Shown here: positions 22,033-45,000 of the stretch, piece after piece
Layout of the letters: every line of letters starts with the position of its first letter
How positions within the stretch are numbered: position 1 is the stretch's first letter
Assembly: GCA_030248135.1 (NCBI GenBank)
Contig: JASANC010003711.1
Span: 62,001 to 126,000 of the forward strand
Source: Theristus sp. LFF4_11
Taxonomy: Eukaryota > Nematoda > Chromadorea > Monhysterida > Xyalidae
Direction: 5' to 3'
Length of the DNA stretch: 64,000 nt
Program-made: the position numbers and the translations under genes
The notes under the pieces: model-generated
Seen by the model: the letters and a program-made list of their open reading frames with translations, nothing else
The model's database searches: none
What the model was told of the DNA's origin: nothing

Positions 22033-22817
22033 TAGGGTTGGCACAGAAAAAAAAACCGGTTTCTTTTCCGTTTTAAAACCGTTTTTTTTTTCAGTTTTTT
22101 TTCCTGAAAAAAATAAAGAACCGGTTTTAAACCTTAAAAATTTTTAAACTTTGTGGTCAAAAATCACAATTTTTCGTTTGATTGATAAAATGTAAAATTA
22201 TATTTTTGAAAAAACGGTGCAGTGAACTGTGTCGAACTGAACTGGTGAAGCATCATTTTGCAGAAGCTTTTGTGGCAAGGGTCAAGTGAAATACGATGAA
22301 GACCAGGTGACTGCTAAACTAAGTGCATATGCAGACTGACTGACGTTGTCGATTTGAAACGGTAACTGATGAGATGTTATTTTTCAAACGCAATCCGCTA
22401 CCGGCTTCACTTTGGAGCTCTGCAAATCTCGCCCCCTAATCGGGGTCAGCTATCCGGTCTCCTTGAAACCGTCCCTCACCGCTCCCAACACCTACACGGT
22501 CACTGCCCAGTCTTTCTTTTCAATTTATTGAACGTGCTGCCCTTGAAACCAATAAAAGCGAAATTGGTTTGATTTGAAAAAAAATTGGGTAGCATTGGGT
22601 GGCAAAAATAGCAAATTGGGTCGGTTGTATACCCGAAAACAGCATTTTACGCTGCTCAAAATCACTAATTTTGATGTATTTCCTATTTTGAGTTCAAGAT
22701 GCCATGTTCTGGAAAGTTTAGGAGCTGGGAAGCATTCGGTTTTTTGTGGTTTTAAAACGGAAAAGAAACCGGTTTTTTTTCTTGGCAATATAAAAAACCG
22801 GTTTTTTACCAACTCTA
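22033..22817. mobile_element. 785-bp hAT-like element family i, 8-bp target duplication
   Basis: The ends TAGGGTTGGCA and CCAACTCTA are imperfect inverted repeats, followed inward by AAAACCGGTTT-type tracts. The perfect 8-bp duplication GGTTTGAT flanks it (22025-22032, 22818-22825). It lies just upstream of PEX13 and is inverted relative to the copy at 26305-26767, sharing the block TCAAGTGAAATACGATGAAG. Confidence 0.88.
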
Positions 22818-23033
22818 GGTTTGATAAAAAGGGGCTTGGATTACGACTCATTACAAGCACCTCAGATCAAAAATCAAAAAATCACTTTTAAGAATGTATA
22901 CAAATCCTGTACACAAATCATGAAGTTGTACTGTCGAGTTCGGCCTTTGACGTCCCTCTAATTTCCATCTGTCTCTCACCACCAAAAAAACACGAATCGC
23001 AAGACAAAACAGAAACTAAACAGCGGGGCAGAA

Positions 23034-26000
23034 ATGGCATGTGCCAAGAAAGAAGAAATGCGTTTCTCTAGAGCGGCGCCGACGCTGACGAGCGCGCAGC
23101 AACAGCCGCCGTCGCTGCCGCCGCGACCGCAGCAAGCAGCCGGCTATTTGGGCGGATCGACGGGCGGCTTCGGCGGCACCTATCCGACTCCGGGAGGTTA
23201 CGGCTATTCGAGCTCGCCGTTTTACGGAGCGCAAGCGTACGGCACACCGTATGGCATGCCGACATACACGCCCATGTATGGGCAATACGGGTAATTCAGT
23301 CATTGTTCGACACTTTTAGCAGGCTTTGCTCTTTACTGTTGTGTTTTTTGTTGGTTAGCAACTTGCTTCAGTTTCACTCATCCTGATCCTTTCTTGCAAT
23401 TTGGCTTCAGAAATCTATCAGAAAATAAAGACACGAAACTGACAGAGAAACAGTGGCAAAACGGATTTCTGAAAGTGGTTTCAGTGTTTCAGGCAGTTAT
23501 CTGTGCTGACGACTTTCGAATTTGAATGCTTTCGAAACAAACGGTCTCTCAGTGCCAAGTGCCTTAAAATTTCATGTTGGGTTCAAGATCATGCCGTTCA
23601 AAACAAACGAATCAAGCAAAGAGGCAGCGCTAGAAACAGCAATTCAATAAAGTTGAAACCTGCAGTCGAGAATGAGCTTTATTCAGTTGTTCGTGTTTCA
23701 AAACCGCGTTGAAAATTTTCGGTTGAAAATTTCAGTTATTTTTTCAGGTCGTGTTTGAAAACTGCGTTGAAAAATTTTCGAAAACAATCTCAGCTACGGC
23801 GGCGCCATGGGCGAATCGGATTTCATTCGTGTCGCCGAAGAGTCGAGTCGCGGTGCGCTGCGTTCGATCGAGACCGTCGTGCACACGTTCACGTCCGTCG
23901 CTGGGATGCTCGAGGCTACGTTGAACGCCTTCTACTCGTCGTTTCGCGCCATTCTCGGTTGGCATTTTCGTTGATGTCGACCGGCTTTGTTTTCTTTTTT
24001 TCCCGAACTGTTTCCCGAAACGAAATAAACAACCCAATCAACAAAGGTGGAACGGTTCGCAAGTGTTCCATCAGTGCAGTGTTTCGGCCGCAGGAGTCGC
24101 CGAGCAGTTCTCGCAGTTGCGCGCGCAGCTCGCGTCGATGCTGTCGGCGTTGGCGGCCGTGAAGTTCGTCGCGTGGCTCCTTCGACGACTGCTGGTGGTG
24201 CTGCGATTGAAGCCGGCCAACTACGCGCACGAGTTCGCGACGCACGACGCGTGGCGTGATGCGATCGGTGAAACTGGCGCTGCGCAGGTGAGAAAGCGGG
24301 CGAGGTTCCCCGACGCTGGCGCTTCCCTCGGAGCGCAACCGGCGGCTTCGGTTGCGAACGCCAACAACTCGACTTCGCCCCTCCGGAGCGTTGCGCTCCG
24401 GCAAAAAACAACAACAACAAAGCGGGGGCCGATGTCGGTGCTACTTCATTTGTTCGATGTCGGATTGTTGGGCAATCGAAAACGCTGTGATCTTTTTTGG
24501 GTTTTTTTGGACATAGTAGTTCCCGGTTTTTTGTCATGCAACGGCTTCACCAATGTGACGTGAGGAAACCAAAGTTTTGTGGTTGCAAATCGAGAATCTG
24601 AATTGAAAAAAGCTTACGCTGAAAGACTGCTAGCCAGTTATTACTTGACAGTGTGAATGTCTCGTTGGTAGCTTATTTCTCAATGCCGAATTCATGACAG
24701 GTGTCTTTCATTGCTCAATTTTGCTCTTATTACTCTGATTTTCAGTCGCTGCCTGGCAGTCAAGCAACCATTCGACCGAATTGGCTTTCATTGGCGTTCC
24801 TTGCAATTACGGTCGGTGGACCGTGGCTGCTGTACCGACTCGTAAAAGGAATCGTTCAAACGGTTGAAGGTGATTTTTAGTTGTTTTTTGTGGGTTTCTT
24901 GTTTTTTATCTCGACGGAATCTAGGTCCTCTTGTTGCAGTTTTAATCGCTTGTTTGTTTGAAAATTGATCGCACTTCGGTACTATGCGATTAGTGAACGT
25001 GCTGGCGCTGGCTCCCTAATCGGATTCGCGCAGTCACAAAATCATGCGCATTGTTGCACACGGTCACACAACACAAACGCGCGTACGATGTGTGTCATCG
25101 TGCCTGTGTGTTTGTTTGTGCGACGGTGAAACAAACAGAATGTCGTCGTTGGTGTCGCCGTGTTCAAACAGAATGCACAATTCTTCCGAGACGAACCATA
25201 CCACCGTCGACACACTCGTTCGTAGGTACTGAAAAAAAGCGGTTTCATTTCCGTGCCATCCCTGCTCGTTCGCATTCTTTCCACTCTTCTTTTCGAACGC
25301 TCTCTAAGCCGTTCGCGAATGTGCAGACCAACGCAAATGGGCGACTGGCGACGCAGCACATTACGAGGCGCGCGTGTTGTACGATTTCGCCGGCATTCAG
25401 TCGAGCGAACTGACGGTGCGAGCGGGCGAGACGATTCGGGTGGCGCCGAAAGGTTGGTTTTGGGGGGGGGGTTATTCCCTGTTTTCGGAAACTGGATGAA
25501 GTTTGAGTGGTGAATTGTTCGGGGCAGAAGTGGATCGGTGGAGGAAGACAGAGGATATTTGATGACCGACGTTTCATTGGAAGTTCATCTCACGAACAGC
25601 AGAAAAAGGCGTGGTCATATGTGTAATGCAAAGGAAGCAAGGTTCGAAATAATGACACGGCATATGAAACTGATCACACTGCTTCCAAATTGAACTCCGA
25701 AATTCATCAGCACTCACTGAGTCTTCCACTAACAGAGTTCAGACAACAAAAAACAAAACCTTTCTTTCGTGATTTGATAGCTTAGCGAGTTGACAGTATG
25801 TGCAGTCATAAAAAGTAACTAACGGGCTAAAACATGCAGCTTTGTTCAGTCATCACTCCGCAACATTCCGCAAAACCTGACTGTACAATGAAAAAAAAAC
25901 ACACGCACGCAAATACAGAACTGCAACCGGCGGTACGCGGCTGGCTGTTGGCCAGCGCAGGTAGCGGCGCACAGACGGGCTTGGTGCCCATAAACTACGT

Positions 26001-26187
26001 GCAGATTGTGGCGAGAAAGTCTGCTGGCGCGCTCGATGGCGCTGCGAATAATAACACTGAACCAACAGACCACTTAACGACAGCACCACACCGACAACAA
26101 TCTAGCAATAAACAACTGTCGTCGAATTTCGACGGCGTTTTTGACGAACAGTTTGCCGGTGCTGCTGTGGCGAGCTCCTCCGGTTGA
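23034..26187 (+). CDS. PEX13: Peroxin-13, peroxisomal membrane docking protein
   Basis: Six exons: 23034-23290, 23794-23957, 24094-24287, 24746-24869, 25327-25452 and 25919-26187. The total of 1134 bases is exactly 378 codons including the stop. PEX13 sits in the peroxisomal membrane and, with PEX14, docks the cargo receptor PEX5 for matrix protein import. The N terminus is Pro/Gln-rich then Gly/Tyr-rich (TPGGYGYSSSPFYG), as in the family. The core AEESSRGALRSIETVVHTF closely matches vertebrate PEX13, and membrane stretches follow (around LAAVKFVAWLL and LAFLAITVGGPWLLYRL). The C terminus is an SH3 domain: VLYDFAG in the RT loop, RGWLLAS, and GLVPINYV at the end. A Ser/Asn-rich tail of about 60 residues follows. 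The first ATG at 23034 gives the right N-terminal composition, but an upstream coding exon cannot be excluded. Length of about 377 residues is normal. Confidence 0.95.
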
Positions 26188-26304
26188 ACAGTCGACTTTT
26201 CGGCGATTTAACGAAAAAAGTCGAGATTGACTCTCGGCGGGGGGTGACATGCATTGGTTAATTTATAGAGCAGGGTTAATCGCTGTAATATTCTGGGTTG
26301 TGCT

Positions 26305-26767
26305 TAGGGTTGGTGAAAAACTGGATTTTATATTGCCAGGAAAAAACGGTTTCTTTTCTGTTTTAAAACCGAGTTTTTCTCAGCTCCTAAACTTTCCAGA
26401 ATTTGGCACTTTGAGCTTAAAATAGGAAATACATCAAAGTTAGTGTTTTTGAGCAGCGTAAAACGTAAAACGAATCAGTTTTGCTTTTATTCGTTTCCAG
26501 CGCAGCACGTTCAATAAATTGAAAACAACAACTGGGCAATGGACCGTGTAGGTGTGCCTCTGCACCTAGTTTAGCAGTCACATTGTCTTCATCGTATTTC
26601 ACTTGACCCTCGACACAAAAGCTTCTTCAAAATGATATGTCTCACCAGTTCAGTTCATAATCAATCGAAGAATTGTGATTTTTGACCACGAAGTTTTTTA
26701 TTTTTCCAGGAAAAAATTGAAAAAGGTTTTAAAAGGAAAAAAACCGGTTTTTCCCATGCCAACCCTA
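26305..26767. mobile_element. 463-bp hAT-like element family i, 8-bp target duplication
   Basis: The ends TAGGGTTGGTG and CCAACCCTA, with the perfect 8-bp duplication GTTGTGCT at 26297-26304 and 26768-26775. The interior is the reverse complement of parts of 22033-22817. It starts about 120 bases after the PEX13 stop. No AATAAA is seen between the stop and the element, and the element itself carries one near 26512, so it may supply the 3' end of PEX13 transcripts. Confidence 0.88.
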
Positions 26768-26775
26768 GTTGTGCT

Positions 26776-28099
26776 CAAGTTTTTTTTGGTACGTGTCTTT
26801 TAGCCTTTTATTTGTGATAATATCTAAAAAACCAAGTGTCTTATTTTTTGGATGCTTGGGCTTGGTACCTGTTAGATTTGGGTCTTATCGCAAGAGCAAA
26901 AACTCGATATGAAAAGAGCTTCACAGAACTGGAGCATGTGTGTACTTGTAGATAAAAGATAAACGTTCTTAAACTGTAAAACAAAGCCGTCTGAATTGAA
27001 GTCGCCAACAATTAGAAATTGTCGAAATCTTTATTTTTATTCTTTTCATGTTTTTTCATATCACAGAAAAATATAGCAATCTCTCTGTCGTCACCATGAG
27101 TAGGATGGTGTGGTAACAATGTGAAGAAAAACAAAACAAAAAAGCTTCTACATTACAAGAAGAAAAAACGACAATAAATATCAGATATTTCAGTAGTAGA
27201 AGCAGAGTGCCAATGATTTATGAGGTTAAAAACAATAGACAATGTTGAAGGCAAGTAAACCTTTTGCAAAGGATTTACCTTAACCTTACGAAGTTATTAT
27301 TCTTGCGTGTATGTGGAAAATAGTCGGCGAAAAAAGCAGAAGCAATAGCGGCAAAAATAGAGCACCGGCTTGATCGAAACGTTCAAACAAAACAAAAAAG
27401 CATCGAAATACCCCCATGAAACGCAACAGAAAAACTCAGAAAAACATAAAACAGTTTTGTTTTAAAACGGAAACAGACTGCCGTGTAATTTCTTTTGTCA
27501 CATACAAGTTTGACGATGACATCTTGTAGGTAATGATATCTACTTTTACTTTTATGTTTAGTTGGTTCAATGGACTGGCCTAAACGTTATGAGAGGGTAA
27601 AAATGTTTTAGCTGACACATTTAGCAGTAATACCTTTAAACTGTATTCAATTCATAAAATTTAGGTAGTAAAACAGCAATACCCGTATATTCATATTTTT
27701 TTCGCAACACGTTCAGCAAAAAATGAAGAAAGCGTTCATGCAATAATAAAAAAAGGATGAAACAAACTATAACGGACCGGACGTTGCTGCAATGTACAAC
27801 AATCTTCAGGTATATACCGCATGCAAATGTAAAATAAAAACTTTCAAAACGTTTGAAAGAAAGACCTCTGACGGAGTAACTACCGATATCTAACATGACA
27901 CACTACAATAACCTTTCTAATCTCAATCCGTTTTGAAGAAACACAGATAGTTATATGGATGGAGCAGTTTCAAAAATGACATTAAAAATATGTAGGTCAA
28001 ATGACAGACACTGTATGCACCGGTTTCTGGATACTCAATATATGACGGCAAAAAGGACACAACATGCCACAATAGATACTACGATAGAGTTTGAGGAGT
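26776..28099. other. Intergenic stretch between convergent PEX13 and the guanylyl cyclase
   Basis: The two genes are convergent, so this stretch should hold the 3' UTRs of both. A TTTATT (AATAAA on the minus strand) near 27030 could be a late polyadenylation signal for the cyclase. No coding exon is supported. Confidence 0.45.
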
Positions 28100-37694
<9,595 letters not shown>

Positions 37695-38321
37695 CTGAAA
37701 TGTTTTGGTAAACTTAGTCTAGTGTGCTCGAGATACGTTAGTACAGGGTGATAAAAAACGTCAAGATTTGAAACGCTTCGATCTCGCGACTGCTGAAATT
37801 TGCACTATCTACAGTCATTTCGTTGCCATTTGTTGTGTAAAAATTTGAGCCAAAAAGTCTGTTAGGCACAACGGTACTTTTATCTCAAATTTTACATTTT
37901 CACTGTTTCTTTTTACATTTTCAAGCATCAGGATACACGTCATCGTCATCATTCAAGTTTTCTTCTGGCAACACATCACATCGTCTTCTGTTTCACTTTC
38001 ATCTGCTCCATAAATGTCTTGTTTTAGTTGCTTAAACTGTTCAATGTGCCCACAGTTGTTTTCAATGACCGCTTGCAAGCGATGCCTGAAGCCTTTCAGA
38101 ACTTCGCGATGCAGTGGCCGCTCACTGTTGATCTGTTCAACCGTGGACACATTAAACAGTTTAATGAATGATAGTTTAAGGAATTGAACAGATAAACGTA
38201 GCTTTCAGTAGACGACCACAAGTTATTAGAATCAAAGCAGCGCGCATTGTATGTAGGTAACCCTTAACTTATTTCTGACCAGAAATTTATAATTGTGCTC
38301 CGAAGTGATTATTGCATTTAC

Positions 38322-39291
38322 CATTTCCCTTCATCGACAGCTTTTTCAGCGCCTTCATGTATTCTTCATGTTCTAATTCACTTATAAATTCATGGTGATC
38401 TTTGAAATATCGTTCTGGCAGTCCGAGGCGACTCTCGAGCTCCTGTTTTATCGGCAGCATTATGAAGTAGCATTCGGATCGCACGAGGCCTTCGTTTTTG
38501 TCCGGTTCCATCAGCGAATGATCGCTTTCGTCTATCATGAAACCGACGTGCGCGATACTCCAGCTGCTGATCACGTCGTTCACGCAGGTCGCCAACTGAT
38601 TGTAAGTGCCGCCGATGCGCGTCAACTGCGGGTACAAGTTTTTGTTCTCGAGCGTCGCATGCTGCCCGGCCGTTGTCACAATCGGCACGCCGCCGTGGCC
38701 CCACGCCTTCGCCAAGCGCGCAATCATCTCGAGCATGTAGCCGTTGGTGACGCCGAAAATGATGTCCACCTGATTCTTGGCGTACAAATTGAAACACTGG
38801 TTCGTGCCGATTGCGTCGTCGAGTTCGGTGTCAACCTACAAAACGCTCGAGTCTCTCCATTCGGTCGATTTACGGTTTTTTTTGGTTTGGGATTGCTCCG
38901 AACAAAGCTGTCAAAGACGCGAATGTTCGGCACAGCATAAAATCGAGGATGTTTTGTGTGGTTCTCTAATTCTATTGAGTAAGTTGTGTACCTGGTTCAC
39001 TCGGATCAAACCCCTCGACAGCGTTTCGTTATCGTAGACGCACTCGAGCGCATATTCTAGTACAGGCATGGCTCGTTCCAATGACAATTTACGCCAGTTG
39101 AGTTTTGGATTATTCAAATGTGTTTTATTTGGCAACGCCAAGATCAGATGCAAAGGACCGGTCGAAAGTATCGATTGAGTTTCGGTTTGACGCACCGTAA
39201 CCCACAAAAGTAATAGACTTTTGATGAATTTAGAAAACTCAGATTTTGACAACTGGGATGGAAACATGATTGTTGGTTGGTGTTTTTTCAT
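38322..39291 (-). CDS. Guanylyl cyclase 5' cassette A: signal peptide and first half of ligand-binding domain
   Basis: Two exons, 39291-38992 and 38835-38322 (minus), joined in phase 0 and ending in phase 1 at AAT G|GTAAAT. The start Met at 39291, or the Met eight residues later, precedes a hydrophobic stretch (FIKSLLLLWVTV) that could be a signal peptide. Family features follow: LHLILALP, the helix ALECVYDNETL, QVDIIFG, GGVPIVTTAGQ, YPQLTRIGGTYNQL and the conserved RSECYF. It lacks the YALAPVAR segment of the other cassettes (YMLEMIARLAKAWG instead). The intron falls about 23 residues before QVDIIFG, unlike that in cassette C. It is 0.63 kb upstream of the constant exons and in perfect phase with them. 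With them it gives about 1349 residues, the normal size for this family. Confidence 0.88.
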
Positions 39292-41357
39292 CGATCCCGT
39301 TGTTCGATTTTTCTTCTGCGTGTTCCAGTAGTAGTTCTTGGTGTAGATTTAAAGTTTCTTGCGACATACATTTTGTAAGCTTCTCGGCGGTCAACCAACT
39401 GTGTCTTAAGCTTTCGAAAAGACTAGCAGCTCTGGAAAGATAGCATATTGTATGTGTAAGAGAACAAGGCATAAATAGGATTGTGTTGCGACAATTCTGT
39501 GCAAATGCGTATTATGATAACGTGCATAACGATATTAACGTACAATATTCGTACTGCGAACGTAACTTTCGGACGTAAATAGTTTTGCTATGATTCAAAG
39601 CTACCACAGAAACGGAGCTGACTAAGCGACGCAGCTGCGACATATTGACATGTTTAGGTATTCAACATGGCGTGCGTCAAACTGAAGACCAGATGCCCTG
39701 AAGAAACCACTATCTCCATCTGCTTGTGTGGTTGTTTTTGCTAGTCACAGAAAGTTTAATCAGGACGAGAAAATTCATGGATAGAATCAGTTAGGCAGAG
39801 TTAATCGTAACGCACAATAAATGTATGCAGGTCTGGTACCTTTTACCTACAATGTGTGTAAGTGCAAAATGTAAAAAGCAGACCATGCGCACAGAATAAA
39901 CGGACGATACATCGATAGGAACTTTATGCTCAGAGCTCAGCTGCAGTTTTCATGCGTATAGTAGCTTGTTCAGCTGCTAAATGTGAAACTAAGCTAAAAC
40001 GATAACGCTCGACCATGGCCATATAGCGATAAATTTTATTCATGCCTGGGAAGCACACAGAAATGCGCAGTCGGGACAATAATTATTTTAGATTACAGTT
40101 TGAGTTTTACGCTGGTGGTACGTATCTGAATTTGTAAAACAAAGTCGATGGTCGAGATTTAGTCAGCTTTAGAAAATCTAAGCAGTTATCAAACATTGTA
40201 GAACCGAAAAAAGTAAGAAAAAAAACGAATACGGCTGTCTCTGACCGTCTCTTCCGGTCAGTTATGTCTGACGCAAGAATTATGGCAAGTGTATCGCAAA
40301 CATGGACAGGAAATTACAAAACAAAACAGTGCAATGAACATGCACATACACACGAAGCAGCAGCAAACAGCTGAAATATAGTTTGTTTGATAAATGGTAA
40401 TGGTGCACCGCAAAGCAGCCCGTCCTTTCCGTCTAGCGGCAGAGTATCGCATTCTTTGAATATCAAACGCAAACTAAAACCGCATCAACACTGCACGTTG
40501 TAGAGCGTACATACATGTATGTTTGGTTCTGTTTTGTTTTGCCTGAAAATGCGAACATGAACAGAAAAAAAACCTGAACTGCACGCAAGATTCGCTGTGG
40601 TCGTTATTTTTTTAGCTTTTCCGATACTTTGGTTTTTTTTCTGTTTCAGACAAGGAGTGAGAGAAGTTTTGGGAAAGATTGTATGTAGAGGGGGTGGTTT
40701 GGTGGATGGTTGGAGGAAGATGGTTGGGTGAGGTTTTTTTTGTTCACATCTCAGTGCACGCACGCCACCAACAGTTTTTGGTCCTCTGCATCCCATTTTC
40801 AATTTATGGCGCTGAAGATAAATGGCTTTCAAGACAAGGAACCGTATGAGACAGCATAAAGTTTTGCAGTATGAAATAACGATTTTTAAACTGGTAAACA
40901 CTATGTATAGATAGTTTGTCAGCAGTCGTAATTTAAAAAAAAGGTTTTTGCAGTGGATGGTTGGAGAAACTTTGTATCAGATCTCTTGGTTCTCGAGTAG
41001 CCTGTTTCGTAAAAGTAATTGTCTTATGGATTTCTGCTGTTATTCACGTTGATAGCGCCAGGAAAATTGGATTCGGAAACTGTCATTTAAAATTGGCGAT
41101 TATAGAGAAGTCGTAAAAGTTATTCGATTCCTTCGGATTTGTTTTTTTTTGTGTGATATAAAGGACGACTTGAACAAAAACTTCACCGTGGCCGAGAAAT
41201 CGGACTTTTTGCCAGAGCTCCTTGGCAATTTTTCTGCAGTATGGCTGCACCAGGCACGATGATGCGACGTATCCAATTAAGGCAGCTGTATTGAAGAAAA
41301 GGAGAGAGAGAGGTTGTGTGTTGATAAATCAGAGCGTTGGAAAGTTTTTCTGAAATA

Positions 41358-42087
41358 CAGGGTGGTCCACCAGTTGTGATTCAAACTTTGAAGGGTTATA
41401 ATTCGCCAACCGCTCAAGTATTCCGAACAAAATTTTAACCAGTTATTTTAAAGGGTTTACTTTAGTTTTCGTCCACCAGTTGTTTTAGAATGTTTTATTT
41501 AGATTTCATCTAATTTTCAGCCAGAAATTTTAAACGGCTTCATCATGCCGAATAAAAAACTGGAAAATCTGAATTTTAGCTTATTTCAGCTGTGTGGCAA
41601 ACTCGGTGAAAATGACTTTCTCACACGCACGCCAACTAAATTGACGTTTGAGCTAATAATTTAGCCGATTGTTTAAGAACATTCAACTTACAATTCGTCC
41701 AAAAATATCAAACTGCTGAGTCACACTGAGACAAAAAGCACATACAATACTTTATTAGGTTACTCCTGTGGCTCTGATTTGTAAAATCAACTGGTAGCTG
41801 GTTAAACATAATCATTTGTGTTGTTAAAACGTTTCGGAGCAAAAAAACAATAAAAGAATTGGTTTTTAACGCCTGAAACGCCTATTAGCATATGAAACGT
41901 GTAGTTTTAAGAGTTTTCAGCTTGGCATGGATTAGCCGTTCAATATTTTTAGCCAAAATATACTGGAAAGCTAAGTAGATCTTTTATACATAACTGGTTG
42001 AAATTTCGAATGATATACTGAAACGCGGTTAGTGAGCCACAGCCTTTAAAGTTGGTTTAAGTTTATCAATGCTTATGGACCACCCTG
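41358..42087. mobile_element. 730-bp mariner-like MITE, TA target duplication
   Basis: The ends CAGGGTGGTCCA and TGGACCACCCTG are perfect 12-base inverted repeats flanked by TA (41356-41357, 42088-42089). CAGGGTG termini with a TA target are common in mariner-type elements. No transposase is visible. Solo termini of similar type are near 37744 (CAGGGTGATAAAAAA) and 62004 (complement of CAGGGTGGTCG). Confidence 0.8.
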
Positions 42088-45000
42088 TACATTGTAGGCT
42101 GGTTTTACGTTAAAACTTCGTGGCAGTAGTTTCAGATAATGTTTTTGTGCTACAGACTAACGAACACCACAGGACAAATATCGTTAGCAAATGAAAGTTA
42201 GAGCTTTTTTAGTGAGTACATTTTATGGAAACGGTGTATGTAAGCAAGAGAATGAACATAAAATATTATATCTTAGATACAATCGTATGAGGCGATTGAT
42301 CAACAATGAATCATAAACAGCTCAATCTACGAACAGGCATGGCAGTGCTATTGTCCAAAAAAAGTGTACTAAAAAGTATACAACATCATGCACGTAAATG
42401 AAAAAAGAAAAAGTTCATGTTCTGAAGTTGATCACATGTTCATGATGTTTGTACGCGTCCAACAGAGAGCTGATTCAGGCATGTTCGTTAGAAAGTTACC
42501 CTACGCATGTGGTAAAGACATTGATAATAAAGTTTCAAAGGTCGGTGCAACCGTCGATGCATTAGGTGCTATGCCGCTGTACTTGCATGCAACTTTACAT
42601 GTACTTCATTTTATTTTTTTTTATTTTAGTTTCACTTGTTTATAGGTTGCCGAACAAGCGCAGTTCCATGCTTCGTAACAAAGCATCAAAATACTAGTAA
42701 CATGTACCTAATAATGGAAGGCGAGGCGCCCCTTTTATTATTTTCCGATTTGCAAGTGCGCACAAGAAAACTAAAATCACTCGTAGAAGTTTATGACTGA
42801 ATGACTTTGAGTTTCAATAAGTTTCAAGTTTAGTATTGGTTGTTAGAATACTTTTATAAATCAAATAATAGTCCATTTTGAATGCAGTTTGGCAGTAAGA
42901 CTTGTCTTGTGCTACTTGCGCAGCATTAGGTTGGAATAGCATGAAAACAAAGTGGAATGAAAACTGTCGATGAAGAGGTACATAAAACACGTTCGGTATT
43001 TCAGATCCAATCAAAACGTCTCCGCTAGCAGCATTGAATACTTACATTGAATTTAGATGGTTGGGATTTTTCTAAGCGCACACAAACTTTCATCTATTCT
43101 CATATCATATATTGTATAACTGCTATAACGGGCCACCCTTACCCGCACACTAACACACACCCGAACATGTGTCGGAAGGTAGCCTGTTGCGCTGTGTTAA
43201 ACATTACGCGCGGTTTTTTTTTGCGCGGAGTGTTGTTTTACAGACAAATTTTTACGACGCAAGTCGCGCCCGCGCGATATACAAAATAGACGGCATGCTT
43301 GAAAACGGAATGAGAACGAAATGAGGTTCTGACTGACAATCTGGCAAAGCGAGCAACAGGAAAGAGCCTCGGCGTTAGCAGAGTGGATATGCCGTATGCG
43401 TGGTTGTCGTCACATAAGCCTAACAACAGCGTCCAACAGACCAACACAACCCGAACACATCCAATATAGCGTGCACACTGCTGCCTCAGTTACAGCTGGT
43501 GCACTTTTCAGGGGATTTGTCGGCTCGAAAACCATAGCGGTTTCAGAGTAAACGTGTTTACCGCAGTCACGATTACTGGCTTTTTTTGCACACGTTTCGA
43601 ATGATCAATTTGGTTGGAAAGCGCTTCTGAGCAATTTTTGCGACCGTGCAAAAATTAGGTTTGAAAAGAGAATGTTTCAACCGGTTTAGCCTGTCGCTTT
43701 AACCAACGAAGACAAGAGTACAAATCTCAAGCTTAAGTAATTGAGCATGTTTTGGTTAGTGCTACGTCAACTTGAAGTCTACACCACACCCATACATGTG
43801 CGTGTAGGTATTCCGCTTTTTCAGACCAAAATTTTTACCTTTCAGCGTGTGGAATGACACTTTTAGGACAGTTAAAAAATGATGGATGCGCAATAATGGC
43901 TTTGCGCAAACATTTCGCCTTTCCGGTTGGCAGACAAATTGAGAGGTTTTTAAGAACAGGCGTTTGTATTTTTCTGAAAATACTGATTTCCGAGATTTTA
44001 ACTTGTAGATTCAAAGGTACAAATGGCCCTTTAAACCTTTTCGCAAATCGTGGACCTCGTTGACATTTTGTTTTAACCAGAAGTATCTAGATACATTGTA
44101 CGTGTGAAAAACAAAGGTGTTACAATTTGTCACTTATTATACTAAGAATTCTGCGCAACAACAAGCCAACGAAATCAATGACTTCCAAAACAGAAAAAAA
44201 TCATAAGCTTTTGCTGTTGTGCTTAGCTTTCAATTTGATTATCCTAAAAACCAGTTTTGCTGCGTGCATTGTCGTTTACAACTGTTAGTTCAACTACAAA
44301 TTCAAACTAATGACGTGCAGCAATAAATCGTGACGAATTAAAAAAACTGAAACAAAATATAGAAGTTCTACCAGTCGGCTAATTTAGATGCAGACCCCTA
44401 TTTCAATTTTGATGAAGTGTACTTAAAAGACGCCCTGTGGTTTTCAGAATTTTGCTAATCAGACTTGATGAAACGCGCGCGCGTAGTCGAAAGATGTTTG
44501 ATGCATTACATTGCTTCGGCCGTAAGGTTTAAACTAACTGGCTTTAAAAAAAGATCAATATTGTCATTATTAAATGAATAACTGGTGCTCAAACATTCTT
44601 ATTTTTGTCAAGTCTGAGTAGAAACAAGATTGCACACAAGTGCATGAAAAAGAAATTATTGAAAGAAAGCCGGCAGAGCTGTTCCTCAACTTCTAAACAA
44701 AAATGGTGAAACTTGAATACTCAAAACATCGATGCTGTAAAAAATGGCTTAAAGCTGCAAAAGAGTCGCAAAGATATGGGTTGATATGAAGATTGCAAAT
44801 GCTTGTTGTTTATTACTGTGCTCTTGTTGATATTTGAGAGCATGATATGTAGGAGCAGAATCGAGGCGTGTTATCACGTTCATTATCGACAATGTGGTGT
44901 CTAATTTCTGTATTTTCTTCAGGTACTGTTGCCTTTGGCAGATGATTTTCGTTCAGTTTGTTAGCCGAAGCGCGCTTTTTTGCTAATTACTGCCTAGGTA

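Larger units (their letters stand above)
20161..22902. repeat. Outer inverted repeat enclosing the nested elements
   Basis: The block 20161-20228 (TTGTATACATTCTTAAAAGT, then ATTTTTGATCTGAGG) reappears in reverse complement at about 22835-22902. The CCAAGCCTTTTTGAT segment near 20263 also has its complement at 22820-22840. A partial third copy is at 15209-15240. The arms probably belong to a larger, older element now split by later insertions. Its superfamily is unknown. Confidence 0.5.

Noticed and set aside
21835..22035. Possible upstream coding exon of PEX13 or a small gene
   Set aside because: It is broken by a hAT-like insertion, has no supported splice link to PEX13, and lies between transposon fragments.
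37744..37790. Full mariner element starting CAGGGTGATAAAAAA
   Set aside because: No matching inverted end was found nearby. It is at most a solo terminus, as is the one near 62004.
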